Below the pieces are notes generated by a model. That model had not been told where the DNA came from. It saw nothing but the letters and a program-made list of their open reading frames with translations, and ran no database searches. A stretch of DNA of 64,000 nucleotides from Pantoea vagans (GTDB lineage: Bacteria > Pseudomonadota > Gammaproteobacteria > Enterobacterales > Enterobacteriaceae), in assembly GCF_001506165.1 (NCBI RefSeq), contig NZ_CP011427.1, positions 2,666,001 through 2,730,000 on the forward strand, read 5' to 3'. Positions 54,994 through 63,584 of this stretch are shown here, one piece after another; position 1 is the first letter of the stretch; every line of letters begins with the position of its first letter. Both the position numbers and the translations under genes were made by a program.

Positions 54994-55013
54994 TGCAAAA
55001 ATTTGCAAAAATT
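54994..55013. promoter_or_regulatory. Tandem direct repeat upstream of the LacI-type gene
   Basis: TGCAAAAATT occurs twice back to back, at 54994-55003 and 55004-55013, with a period of one helical turn, 21 bases before the regulator start. It could be part of the operator or promoter of the divergent sugar locus. Confidence 0.45.
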
Positions 55014-55034
55014 GATTGGGATGGGGATCACATT

Positions 55035-56102
55035 ATGGCTGGCAAGCTCAAAATGGACGAAATTTCAGCAATAACCGGCTACTCGGTTAGCACCGTTTCG
55101 CGCGTATTGAGCGGGAAATCCTACACCAGTGATAAGGCACGTGATGCCATCGTAAATTGCGCACGTCGGCTCGGCGTCTTACACGAAATGATGAGTGGCC
55201 GGCTGCTGATCAATGGCATTGTGGTGTTTGCGCCCGCCCGCACCTTTACCCCGCGCGGGGACCACTTCTATCTCGAAGTGACACGCGGCATCGCCGAGGC
55301 CTGTGCATCACACGATGTGCATATCAGCTACTGTCCGCTGGAGGAGCAACGCGCCGATGTGAAGCTGTTTCTGGAGAAAGCCGGCGCAAAAAATATCAGC
55401 GCCATCATCATTATCGGCACCGACGATCAGGCCATTTTCAGTCTCGCGGCATCGTTGGATAAGCCCTGTGTGTTGATCAACTCGCGGGATAAAGATATGA
55501 GGCTGGATGCGGTCTCTCCCGATCATCGTGCGATTGGTTTTAGCGCTATGCAGCATCTGTTTGAACAGGGCCATCGTCGCGTATTGACCGTGACCTGTCT
55601 GCGCCGTGAGACACTGTTTCTGCGGCTGGAAGGAATCAAAGACGCCTATCGCCACTTTCATATGCCGTTTAATTCGCAGCATGATTTGATCGTGATTGAA
55701 GCTTACTCATCACAGGATACCGAAGCGGCGTTGCATCGCTGGCTGGATGCGCATCCCCGTGAACAGTGGCCAGATGTGATTCTGCCCGGCGGTAAAGGGA
55801 TCATTACTGGCGTACAAAAGGCATTGCTGTCACGCGGTTTACGTGTTCCCGAGGATATGTCGTTGATGACCACCGATCTGGCGAGCCGCCTGGAGGGATC
55901 ACCTGAAATGCCGATTACGGGATTCGCCGTGCCCTGCCGCGAATTGGGTTATGAAGCGATACAGTTGATTCAGAACCGCCTCAATCGACCGCAGTCATCA
56001 ATCTACAATTTGCTGTTGCAGGGGAAATTGGTGGATCGCGGCACCGTCGCCAATGCCACACGCCATGCGGCGCGCGAAGAGATTCGTAACGCGTTTACGT
56101 GA
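55035..56102 (+). CDS. LacI-family transcriptional regulator
   Basis: A 355-residue LacI/GalR regulator. The N-terminal helix-turn-helix MDEISAITGYSVSTVSRVLSGKSYTSDKARDAI is followed by a hinge and a sugar-binding periplasmic-protein-like domain (GDHFYLEVTRGIAEAC, ISAIIIIGTDD, AIGFSAMQHLFEQGHRRVLTV, LPGGKGIITGVQKALLSRGLRVPEDMSLM). It is divergent from the two oxidoreductases and the GPH symporter and likely represses them until their sugar is present. Confidence 0.92.
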   Translation: MAGKLKMDEISAITGYSVSTVSRVLSGKSYTSDKARDAIVNCARRLGVLHEMMSGRLLINGIVVFAPARTFTPRGDHFYLEVTRGIAEACASHDVHISYCPLEEQRADVKLFLEKAGAKNISAIIIIGTDDQAIFSLAASLDKPCVLINSRDKDMRLDAVSPDHRAIGFSAMQHLFEQGHRRVLTVTCLRRETLFLRLEGIKDAYRHFHMPFNSQHDLIVIEAYSSQDTEAALHRWLDAHPREQWPDVILPGGKGIITGVQKALLSRGLRVPEDMSLMTTDLASRLEGSPEMPITGFAVPCRELGYEAIQLIQNRLNRPQSSIYNLLLQGKLVDRGTVANATRHAAREEIRNAFT

Positions 56103-56141
56103 TATTGGCACGGGGCGATGATTAACATCGCCCCGCCCCCC

Positions 56142-58037
56142 TTACAGCTTAAAGCTCTGCACCACCAACTCCAGCTGCACGCTCTGCTCTTCCATCGCAT
56201 GGGCCGCAGCGGAGACCTGCTCCACCAGCGCGGCGTTCTGCTGCGTGCTGCCATCCAGTTGCGTGATCGCCACGTTAACCTGCTCGATCCCCATGCTCTG
56301 TTCGCGGCTGGCAGACATGATTTCGCTCATCAGCGTTGTCACACTGCTAACGCCTTGCATCAGCTCATCCATGGTCTGTCCGGCCTGCTCAACCAGCTGG
56401 CTACCGGTATCGATGTTGGCCACCGACTCCTCAATCAGCTTCTTAATCTCGCGCGCGGAGTTCGCCGAACGCTGGGCCAGATTACGCACTTCCGATGCCA
56501 CCACAGCAAAGCCACGCCCCTGCTCACCCGCGCGCGCCGCTTCAACTGCAGCATTCAGTGCGAGGATATTGGTCTGGAAGGCAATGCTGTCAATCACACT
56601 GATGATATCCACCACCTTGCGTGATGAGTGGTTGATCGCGCCCATGGTGCTGACCACCTGGCGCACCACGTCGGTACCACGCGCGGCCACCTGCGAGGCA
56701 CCGTCTGCCAGCTGATTAGCATGCGTGGCGTTATCGGCGTTCTGACGCACGGTCCCGGTCAACTCCTCCATCGAAGCTGCCGTTTGCACTATCGAGCTGG
56801 CCTGCGATTCGGTGCGTGCAGACAAATCCGCATTACCGCTGGCGATTTCACGCGAGGCAGCGGTGATGGCTAAAGCACTGTCGCCAACCTGACGCATCAA
56901 TCCCTGCAGATACGCAATGAACTGGTTAAAACTCTCCGCCACCGCATTGAATTCCGGGCTATTGCTGGCAGGTAAGCGCTGGGTGAGATCGGCACCGCCC
57001 GTTGAAAGCGCTTCAATGTTGCGATGCAACAGACTCAGGCGTTTCATCATCGCGCGCACGAAACCGAGCAGAACCAGCAGCAGAATAACTGCCAGAGGGA
57101 TCTGCACCAGGCCAAGCCGCGTCAGCATGCTGTGTGTTTGCGCGTCCAGCAGGCTGGAAGGCACATCGCTGGCGAGATACCACGGACTGCCCGCAATCGC
57201 CTGCAGGAACAAGGTGTGTTCGCCATCCTCACCTTTGAAAGTCGTTTGGGTTGGCTGCGTTCCCGCCTGCGCCAGTAAACCTTTCAACGCAGACGCCATT
57301 GGCAACTGGGTATCGGACAGGTTTTCCAGCTTCGGCGTGCCGTCCAGCAGCGCGGCGTTACCCACCACTTTGCCATCGGCTTCCACGATCAGCACACGTC
57401 CCTTAATCGCATCACCCATCTGTTTTGCCAGCTGGTTAAAGAAGCCGAGTGTGACGTCGATAGTCGCCACTCCCCACACCGTGCCATCACGATAAATCGC
57501 CATGGCGCAGTTGGTGCGTGGCTGCGGGCTGGCAGCATCCTGGTAGGCTTTCGCCCAGGCACACTGCCCTTTTGCTGCCGCCATACCGTCTTTGTACCAG
57601 GGTTGTTCCCAGTATTTATCCGCCGCATCAGAGTTCCAGTATGTGTTGACCTGCAACTGATTGCTGGCATTGCGCGCAAAGAATGAACTGTCCTTCTCTT
57701 TCGCGGGATCGCGACGATTAGGCAGTGGCCAGATACCGCCACCAAAAACGTTGCTGTCCTGGTATTGGTTCACCAACGCAGGCAGTAAGGTGTCGATGGC
57801 GGCGCTGTCCATCACGCCAGCCGCCTCCGTGATCGCGCGCTGTTGTGCCTGCACACGGTTCATCTGTTCAACGATGCGCCCGGCCAGACCATCAACTTCA
57901 TAGCGGACCAAACGGCTTTCGTTTTGACTCAGTTGCGGAGCAATAAACTGATTGATCACCACCACGGTAACCAGCATCAGGACCACGAAAAATGCGACCA
58001 ACGTCGCGGTAAAACGAGATTGTGTAGTTTTTAACAT
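56142..58037 (-). CDS. Methyl-accepting chemotaxis protein (dCache-type sensor)
   Basis: A 631-residue chemoreceptor. It has a transmembrane helix at the N-terminus (TATLVAFFVVLMLVTVVVINQF), a large periplasmic double-Cache-like domain (about residues 35-310), a second helix (LAVILLLVLLGFV), a HAMP linker, and the signalling hairpin IDSIAFQTNILALNAAVEAARAGEQGRGFAVVASEVRNLAQRSA. It ends in VVQSFKL without the NWETF-like CheR tether. Ligands for such domains are often amino or organic acids; unknown here. I chose ATG 58037, preceded by AAGGG. It faces the LacI-type gene tail to tail. Confidence 0.92.
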   Translation of the reverse strand: MLKTTQSRFTATLVAFFVVLMLVTVVVINQFIAPQLSQNESRLVRYEVDGLAGRIVEQMNRVQAQQRAITEAAGVMDSAAIDTLLPALVNQYQDSNVFGGGIWPLPNRRDPAKEKDSSFFARNASNQLQVNTYWNSDAADKYWEQPWYKDGMAAAKGQCAWAKAYQDAASPQPRTNCAMAIYRDGTVWGVATIDVTLGFFNQLAKQMGDAIKGRVLIVEADGKVVGNAALLDGTPKLENLSDTQLPMASALKGLLAQAGTQPTQTTFKGEDGEHTLFLQAIAGSPWYLASDVPSSLLDAQTHSMLTRLGLVQIPLAVILLLVLLGFVRAMMKRLSLLHRNIEALSTGGADLTQRLPASNSPEFNAVAESFNQFIAYLQGLMRQVGDSALAITAASREIASGNADLSARTESQASSIVQTAASMEELTGTVRQNADNATHANQLADGASQVAARGTDVVRQVVSTMGAINHSSRKVVDIISVIDSIAFQTNILALNAAVEAARAGEQGRGFAVVASEVRNLAQRSANSAREIKKLIEESVANIDTGSQLVEQAGQTMDELMQGVSSVTTLMSEIMSASREQSMGIEQVNVAITQLDGSTQQNAALVEQVSAAAHAMEEQSVQLELVVQSFKL

Positions 58038-58210
58038 TGATGTGCCCTTACCCTGGTTGGCGAGTTGCCTGATCGAGGTTAACGGCGTGTTAAAGCGGAA
58101 CTTGAGGTGAGGCAGATCACAAAAATGCAAATAGTTGATTTAGGTGATCATTAGGGTGGTGACTAACGCTGCGCTTAGTCGGTGGAATGAGGAATTTGTG
58201 TCGCTTCCAA

Positions 58211-58260
58211 TTGTAGGCCGCCCGTGCCGACAGAGGGCGTGCCAAGGCACGCCCCTACAA
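58211..58260. repeat. Short palindromic intergenic repeat
   Basis: Ends TTGTAGG...CCTACAA enclose a perfect hairpin GGGCGTGCC/GGCACGCCC (58235-58254). It shares the GGGCGTGC/GCACGCCC theme with sequences near 10201 and 17245. Probably a REP-like unit. Confidence 0.7.
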
Positions 58261-58274
58261 AGTTCAAATAGACT

Positions 58275-59390
58275 TCATTGAGAAGATGGGGAATCCACCA
58301 CTTCCTGACGCGGTCGGAACACGTGATTATTCCCGTCAGCCTGTAAACGCTGCAACAGCAGCTGGCCGCCGCGTTCATCAGACTGGGCGAACTGGCGTTC
58401 CGCTTCAGTGATCGGCGTGGCCCATAGCAAATTGGGGCGATCGCCATCGCGCTTTGGCAAACGGAATTGTGCCGCTTCCGGTGCCAGGTCATTCGCCAGC
58501 AGGAAACTCTCAAAGCCTACTGGCGCCACTTCGGATGCCAGCGTATGCCCTTCGCCAATCCACGTCAGGCGCGCCCATGGTAGGTGGGCGAACTCTGCCA
58601 GCGCACTCGCCATCTGTACCGCATTGGCTTCCGTCATCACTTCGCCATCCACTGCCATCGCTAATTCCACGCGGCGATACTGCGGTGCCAGCTCATCAAA
58701 CAGATAATCCACTTGCGGCATCGGACGGATCGCCATACCAAGGGTGAGAAAATACCAAACGCCATTGTGCCAGTGCTGAGAAATCGCCATCGGCGGCCAG
58801 TTGCCCTGGTCGATGGCGTAATACTTCACCGACTCGCCAAACTGCGCCTGATAGCACTGCATCACATCGCGCTGCACGCTGTCCCACAGCTGGCCATCAT
58901 GCCAGTCGCGCCAGAAATGGCGCTGTTGCTCGGCGCGCGCATAGTAATCATTGGTGGAAGCAGAGCCGAGGGGTGCGGTAAGGCGATTCTCTTTGATGCA
59001 GCCAGCAGAGAAGCTGACCTGCTTGTCCTGATAGAGGCTCCAGCCGGGGATCACCGCCAGCAACTGGCCGTAATACCAGAGCGCGGCCCCGTCATCGCTC
59101 GGCTCCCACAGAATTTGTAAACCAGCAGGATCGAGCATTGGCTCCGCTTCCAGCGTACGGCAAAATTCCGCGCTGAGCAGCGGTGCAATGCCCTGCTCCA
59201 TCGCTTCACGATCTTCGCGCGCCGGGGCGGGCAACAGGTTGCGCAGCCAGCAACCGCGCACGGCATACTGGCTGCGAAACAGATCGTTCGGCCAGATATA
59301 GAAATAGGCGGTACGCGCATCCTGTTCGACGATGGCAGTAAGTGTATTTTGCTGATTAGGCACCTCAGCAATCAGAGGTTGGTGTGTCAT
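58275..59390 (-). CDS. Suppressor-of-fused (SUFU) domain protein
   Basis: A 371-residue soluble protein. The C-terminal half fits the SUFU fold: WYFLTLGMAIRPMPQ, a strand with RRVELAMAVDGE, AFAHLPWARLTWIGEGHTLAS, GFESFLLANDL, LLWATPITEAERQFAQSDERGGQLLLQRL. This assignment is by eye. The N-terminal 180 residues I do not recognise. Bacterial SUFU proteins are often tied to toxin-immunity or unknown functions. ATG 59390 is preceded by GAGG; the frame is open further upstream but that part has no family match. No toxin gene is adjacent. Confidence 0.72.
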   Translation of the reverse strand: MTHQPLIAEVPNQQNTLTAIVEQDARTAYFYIWPNDLFRSQYAVRGCWLRNLLPAPAREDREAMEQGIAPLLSAEFCRTLEAEPMLDPAGLQILWEPSDDGAALWYYGQLLAVIPGWSLYQDKQVSFSAGCIKENRLTAPLGSASTNDYYARAEQQRHFWRDWHDGQLWDSVQRDVMQCYQAQFGESVKYYAIDQGNWPPMAISQHWHNGVWYFLTLGMAIRPMPQVDYLFDELAPQYRRVELAMAVDGEVMTEANAVQMASALAEFAHLPWARLTWIGEGHTLASEVAPVGFESFLLANDLAPEAAQFRLPKRDGDRPNLLWATPITEAERQFAQSDERGGQLLLQRLQADGNNHVFRPRQEVVDSPSSQ

Positions 59391-59605
59391 AACGCCTCGA
59401 CAAAGCCTTGAGGGATCCATTTTCCCTGAGAATAGAGCAGGATCGACACTCGCACCACGTGACACAAGGGTAAAACTCTCAAAGTGCTAACAGGAATCTT
59501 GAGAGATGCTAATGAATGGCAGCAGGGTGCACTTTCAGACATCACATTAATTCGTGATTCTTTTGCCGTCTCGCATGCTATTGTCTGCGCATTACCCCTT
59601 GTGGA

Positions 59606-59908
59606 ATGGCCGATATGGTACTGCAAAATCTCGATTTGAATCTGCGTGACGTCGTCATATTCGCGATTTTGGTGTGGTTGTTTATTCGCTACACGTGGGT
59701 GATGTCGGCGTTGACCATTTTGCTGGGTGGCGTCGCACTGCTGGTGTTGTTACCGATTGATATCTATTACAGTTTGCTGCCGCTGGCACTGATAGGATTG
59801 GGACTGGGCATGTTGTTGCATCATTATCAGCAGCGCCAACTCACCTTAAAACGCGAAGCCCGCACCCCGCGTACCTACACCAAAAAGCAGGATGAGCTTC
59901 ACCTGTAA
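59606..59908 (+). CDS. Small two-helix membrane protein, unknown function
   Basis: A 100-residue protein with two or three hydrophobic segments (VVIFAILVWLFIRYTWVMSALTILLGGVALLVLL and LLPLALIGLGLGMLLHHY) and a basic, hydrophilic tail (KREARTPRTYTKKQDELHL). I do not recognise the family. The ATG at 59606 has only a weak ribosome site (GTGG); an ATG three codons later is possible. It sits alone between divergent and convergent neighbours. The 215 bases upstream hold its promoter region and nothing else I can name. Confidence 0.65.
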   Translation: MADMVLQNLDLNLRDVVIFAILVWLFIRYTWVMSALTILLGGVALLVLLPIDIYYSLLPLALIGLGLGMLLHHYQQRQLTLKREARTPRTYTKKQDELHL

Positions 59909-59911
59909 CCC

Positions 59912-60775
59912 TCAGCACCCCATGCGTTGCATCGCACGGGCGTAAGCACCGCGCTGAATTGACCAACGCAGCAGTCCGGCAATCACGGCAATCTCTTTAT
60001 CTACCCGCCACTGGGTGAAGCGGCCAATCGGATGCTGAATCTGCTGTTGCGCCCAGTCCGGTAATAGCCCCATACCCGCTTTTAACATCACTTCCATAGC
60101 CGGTTTCGCCTGCCACGAAGGTGCAGGAGCGTTGATCAGCAGTTGCATCACTTCTCGCGTGCGTTCATCACAGATCAGTTCTGGACGCATCGCCTGCAGA
60201 TAATCCTCCACCGCCTTAACACTTTTTGGCACCTGTTGCGCCCCGAGCGCCTCCGCAATCAGTGCGGCTTCCTGGTAGTAACGATTCTGATCGGCGTGAC
60301 TGAGATGCGGATTTTTGTAACGCAGATGCGCCGCGAGGAAGCGGCTGGTTTCCGCCACGTGTACCCAGGTGAGCAGATGCGGATCGCTGGCGGCATAGGG
60401 TTGGCCCGCATTATCAATGCCGGTCACCCGCAGATGAATACGTTTGACGCGTTCAATCAGGATGTTGGCATCCACCGTATTGCCGAAGGTGGTCACGGCA
60501 ATAAACTGGCTGGTGCGACGCAGGCGTCCCAGCATGTCCTGGCGGAAGTTAGAGTGATCCCACACCCCTGCCAGCGCGGCCGGATGCAGCATTTGCAGCA
60601 TCAACGCGCTGATACCGCCACACAACATCGAGGGAAAGTCGCCGTGTACGCGCCAGATAACATGATCCGGCCCAAACAAGCCAGGATCGCCAGGCGGTTG
60701 CGAGATATCAAATTCGTTAAGTGACAGACCGTTAAGGCGAAAGACTTGCTGTTCGATGCGTTTGCGCAGGTTCAT
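59912..60775 (-). CDS. MpaB/DUF2236-family oxygenase-like protein
   Basis: A 287-residue protein of the DUF2236/MpaB family: GLFGPDHVIWRVHGDFPSMLCGGISALMLQMLHPAALAGVWDHS holds the conserved His, and RTSQFIAVTTFGN and LLTWVHVAETSRFL follow. Relatives include latex clearing protein Lcp and mycophenolate-pathway MpaB, with heme proposed or shown for some. The role in enterics is unknown. ATG 60775 (MNLRKRIEQQ) is chosen over an ATG 16 codons upstream because it fits family length. Confidence 0.83.
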   Translation of the reverse strand: MNLRKRIEQQVFRLNGLSLNEFDISQPPGDPGLFGPDHVIWRVHGDFPSMLCGGISALMLQMLHPAALAGVWDHSNFRQDMLGRLRRTSQFIAVTTFGNTVDANILIERVKRIHLRVTGIDNAGQPYAASDPHLLTWVHVAETSRFLAAHLRYKNPHLSHADQNRYYQEAALIAEALGAQQVPKSVKAVEDYLQAMRPELICDERTREVMQLLINAPAPSWQAKPAMEVMLKAGMGLLPDWAQQQIQHPIGRFTQWRVDKEIAVIAGLLRWSIQRGAYARAMQRMGC

Positions 60776-60834
60776 GGTGATTGGTGGTTGTGCCCGTTGG
60801 CAGGAATGGCTGAGGTATATCATATACTGCGATG

Positions 60835-60876
60835 TGTAGCGGCGCGATTCATCGCGCGATAAATCGCGCCGCTACA
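60835..60876. repeat. Perfect 15-bp palindrome before bglX end
   Basis: TGTAGCGGCGCGATT and its exact reverse complement flank a 12-base centre that is itself partly palindromic (TCGCGCGA). Related GCGCGATTTATCGCG sequence occurs near 25925. It is a common intergenic unit and may terminate bglX. Confidence 0.75.
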
Positions 60877-60897
60877 GGAGGTGCAAACTGTTAATGA

Positions 60898-63195
60898 TTA
60901 TAAATAATCAAATTGCCCATCTTCAGTCCGCACGGAATCCAGGCCAATCATCACGTTGAATTTGCCCGGTTCGGCGACGTGCTGCATTTTCTGGTTCCAG
61001 AATTTCAATGCATCCACATCAATCTTAAAGCTCACGGTCTGCGATTCGCCCGCTTTCAGCATAATGCGCTTGAAGCCACGCAGCTCCTGCACCGGACGAC
61101 TAATGCTGGCAACCGGATCGTTAAGATACATCTGCACCACCGTCGCGCCATCACGCTTGCCGGTGTTGGTCACCGTGACGCTGGCTTCTACCGTGCCGTT
61201 ACGCGGCATGGTTTTGGCGGACATCTTCACAGGCGACACCGTAAAGGTGGTGTAGCTCAAACCGTAACCGAACGGATAAAGCGGACCGTTCACCGCGTCG
61301 TAATAGTGCGATGTGTACTTGTTAGGCTTGGCGAAATTATACGGGCGACCGGTTGGCAAGTGGTTGTAGTAAATCGGCAACTGGCCCACTGAACGCGGGA
61401 AGGACATCGGCAGCTTGCCCGATGGGTTATAGTCGCCAAACAGCACGTCAGCAATGGCATTGCCGCCTTCGGTACCGCTAAACCAGGTTTCGACCATCGC
61501 ATCCGCGATACGATCTTCATTCACCACCGTCAATGGACGGCCATTCATCAGCACAATCACCAACGGCTTGCCGGTGGCTTTCAGCGCCGCCAGCAGCTTT
61601 TGCTGGCTTGGCGGGATGACCAAATCGCTGCGGCTGGAGGCTTCATGGGCCATACCCTGCGCTTCACCAACGGCGGCCACCACCACATCGGCTTTCTTCG
61701 CCTGAGCAACGGCTTCATCAATCAATTCCTGCGGCGAACGTTTGTCGACGCTGACCGCCTGCTCATACAGGTTGAGGAAATCCTGAATGCCTTTGTTGTC
61801 GGTGATGTTGGCACCCTTGGCATACAGTAAGGTGCCTTTGCCTGCCATCGCATTCTTCATGCCTTGCAACAGAGGGATGGACTGTTTGGCCACACCCGCC
61901 GCTGACCAGCTGCCCATAATGTCGCGCTGGCTATCCGCTAACGGGCCGACCAGCGCCACGGTTGCGCCTTTCTTCAGTGGCAGCGTTTCATGCCAGTTTT
62001 TCAGCAGCACGATACTTTTACGCGCCACGTCACGCGCTTCAGCACGATGCAGTCGGCTCTCGGCGTTGGTGTCCTGCGGATCGCTGCCTTTCGGGCCTAA
62101 ATGACTGTAAGGATCGTTAAACAGTCCCATGTCGTATTTGACGTTCAGCACGTGACGCGCAGCATCATCAATCTCCGCCATACTCACGGCACCGCTTTTC
62201 ACCAGGCCAGGCAGATATTTGCTGTAGTACTCGTCGCTCATGCTCATATCGATACCGGATTTCAGCGCAATACGCACCGCGTCCTGTGGGTCGCTGGCCA
62301 CACCGTGTTTCAGTAGTTCTTTGATGGCGCCGTGGTCACTAATGGTAATGCCCTTGAACTTCCATTCCCCGCGCAGCAGGTCTTTCAGCAACCAGCTATC
62401 CGCCGTTGCAGGTGTCCCGTTCAGTGAGTTGAGCGCCACCATTACCCCGCCGCTACCGGCATCCAGTGACGCTTTGTACGGTGGCAGATAGTCCTGGAAT
62501 AAGCGCTGTGGGCTCATGTCCACGGTGTTGTAATCACGACCGCCCTCTACCGCACCATAGGCCGCAAAGTGCTTGACGCTGGTCATGATCGAATAACGGT
62601 CGGCGGCGCTTTTACCCTGCATCGCTTTCACCATGGCGCTGCCCATCTGCGCGCTCAGGAAGGTGTCTTCACCAAAACCTTCGGACACACGGCCCCAGCG
62701 TGGCTCGCGCGACACATCCACCATCGGTGCCCACGTCATGTTCAGGCCATCGTCGGCGGCCTCATAGGCTGAGATACGGCCGACTTCGCCAATCGCATCC
62801 AGATCCCAGCTGGCCGCCAGGCCGAGCGGAATCGGGAAAATAGTGCGTTGCCCGTGCACCACATCGTAGGCGAAGAACAGGGGAATTTTCAGGCGGCTGA
62901 GTTGCATCACCTGGTCCTGCATCACACGGATATCGGGCCGCGTGACGGTATTAAAAATGGCACCGACCTGGCCGTGCTGAATCATGTCGCGAACCGCCTC
63001 TTTGGGCGTATCCGGTCCCACACTGATCAGGCGCATTTGCCCAATTTTTTCATCAAGGGTCATTTTGCTGAGCAGCTGATTCACAAAGGTGTCACGCGCT
63101 TGTTCAGTCATTGGATGGGGGCCAAACAGCTCATCTGCGAAGGCAGGTTGCATGGCAAGGGAAACAGCGAGGCTAACAGAGTAAATCCATTTCAT
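60898..63195 (-). CDS. bglX: Periplasmic beta-glucosidase BglX (GH3)
   Basis: A 765-residue glycoside hydrolase family 3 enzyme with signal peptide (MKWIYSVSLAVSLAMQPAFA), exactly the length of E. coli BglX. The nucleophile aspartate lies in GFKGITISDHGA-like KFKGITISDHGAIKELL. KHFAAYGAVEGGRDYNTVDMSPQRLF, the GH3 C-terminal domain and a fibronectin III-like domain (GATVVQMYLNDPVASISRPVQELRGF) follow. It hydrolyses beta-glucosides in the periplasm. ATG 63195 matches the E. coli N-terminus. It is divergent from dld, as in E. coli. Confidence 0.97.
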   Translation of the reverse strand: MKWIYSVSLAVSLAMQPAFADELFGPHPMTEQARDTFVNQLLSKMTLDEKIGQMRLISVGPDTPKEAVRDMIQHGQVGAIFNTVTRPDIRVMQDQVMQLSRLKIPLFFAYDVVHGQRTIFPIPLGLAASWDLDAIGEVGRISAYEAADDGLNMTWAPMVDVSREPRWGRVSEGFGEDTFLSAQMGSAMVKAMQGKSAADRYSIMTSVKHFAAYGAVEGGRDYNTVDMSPQRLFQDYLPPYKASLDAGSGGVMVALNSLNGTPATADSWLLKDLLRGEWKFKGITISDHGAIKELLKHGVASDPQDAVRIALKSGIDMSMSDEYYSKYLPGLVKSGAVSMAEIDDAARHVLNVKYDMGLFNDPYSHLGPKGSDPQDTNAESRLHRAEARDVARKSIVLLKNWHETLPLKKGATVALVGPLADSQRDIMGSWSAAGVAKQSIPLLQGMKNAMAGKGTLLYAKGANITDNKGIQDFLNLYEQAVSVDKRSPQELIDEAVAQAKKADVVVAAVGEAQGMAHEASSRSDLVIPPSQQKLLAALKATGKPLVIVLMNGRPLTVVNEDRIADAMVETWFSGTEGGNAIADVLFGDYNPSGKLPMSFPRSVGQLPIYYNHLPTGRPYNFAKPNKYTSHYYDAVNGPLYPFGYGLSYTTFTVSPVKMSAKTMPRNGTVEASVTVTNTGKRDGATVVQMYLNDPVASISRPVQELRGFKRIMLKAGESQTVSFKIDVDALKFWNQKMQHVAEPGKFNVMIGLDSVRTEDGQFDYL

Positions 63196-63225
63196 CAGGT
63201 CGGGTTCTCTTAAGTAACTACGTAA

Positions 63226-63353
63226 TATACCCAAAATAATTCGAGTTTCAGGAAGGCGGCAAGTGCATGAATCCTCAAGAGCTTACACAAGTAAGTGACT
63301 GAGGTGAATGCACGTAGCCAACGCACCTGCAATTTGAAGTTTGAAGGGGTATA
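63226..63353. repeat. ERIC element, first of tandem pair
   Basis: A 128-base ERIC copy from TATACCC to GGGGTATA with the full core (GGAAGGCGGCAAGTG, AAGTAAGTGACTGAGGTG). It lies 30 bases upstream of the bglX start, in its promoter or leader region. Confidence 0.93.
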
Positions 63354-63474
63354 CCCAAAATAATTCGAGTTGCAGGAAGGCGGCAAGTGCATGAATCCTC
63401 AGGAGCTTACTGAAGTAAGTGACTGAGGTGAATGCACGTAGCCAACGCACCTGCAACTTGAAGTATGAAGGGTA
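63350..63474. repeat. ERIC element, second of tandem pair
   Basis: Starts with the same TATA that ends the first copy (63350-63353) and is nearly identical to it. The right end is GGGTA followed by a different sequence. It ends about 110 bases before the dld start. Confidence 0.93.
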
Positions 63475-63584
63475 GGCAGTGTGCCACAAGATGAGGATAG
63501 CAGGTAGCAACCGATGTCACACCGCGACCATGCGGTTGGCGCATGCTACAGTAGAAACGCAACGTTAACGACAAGGACAGGTTC

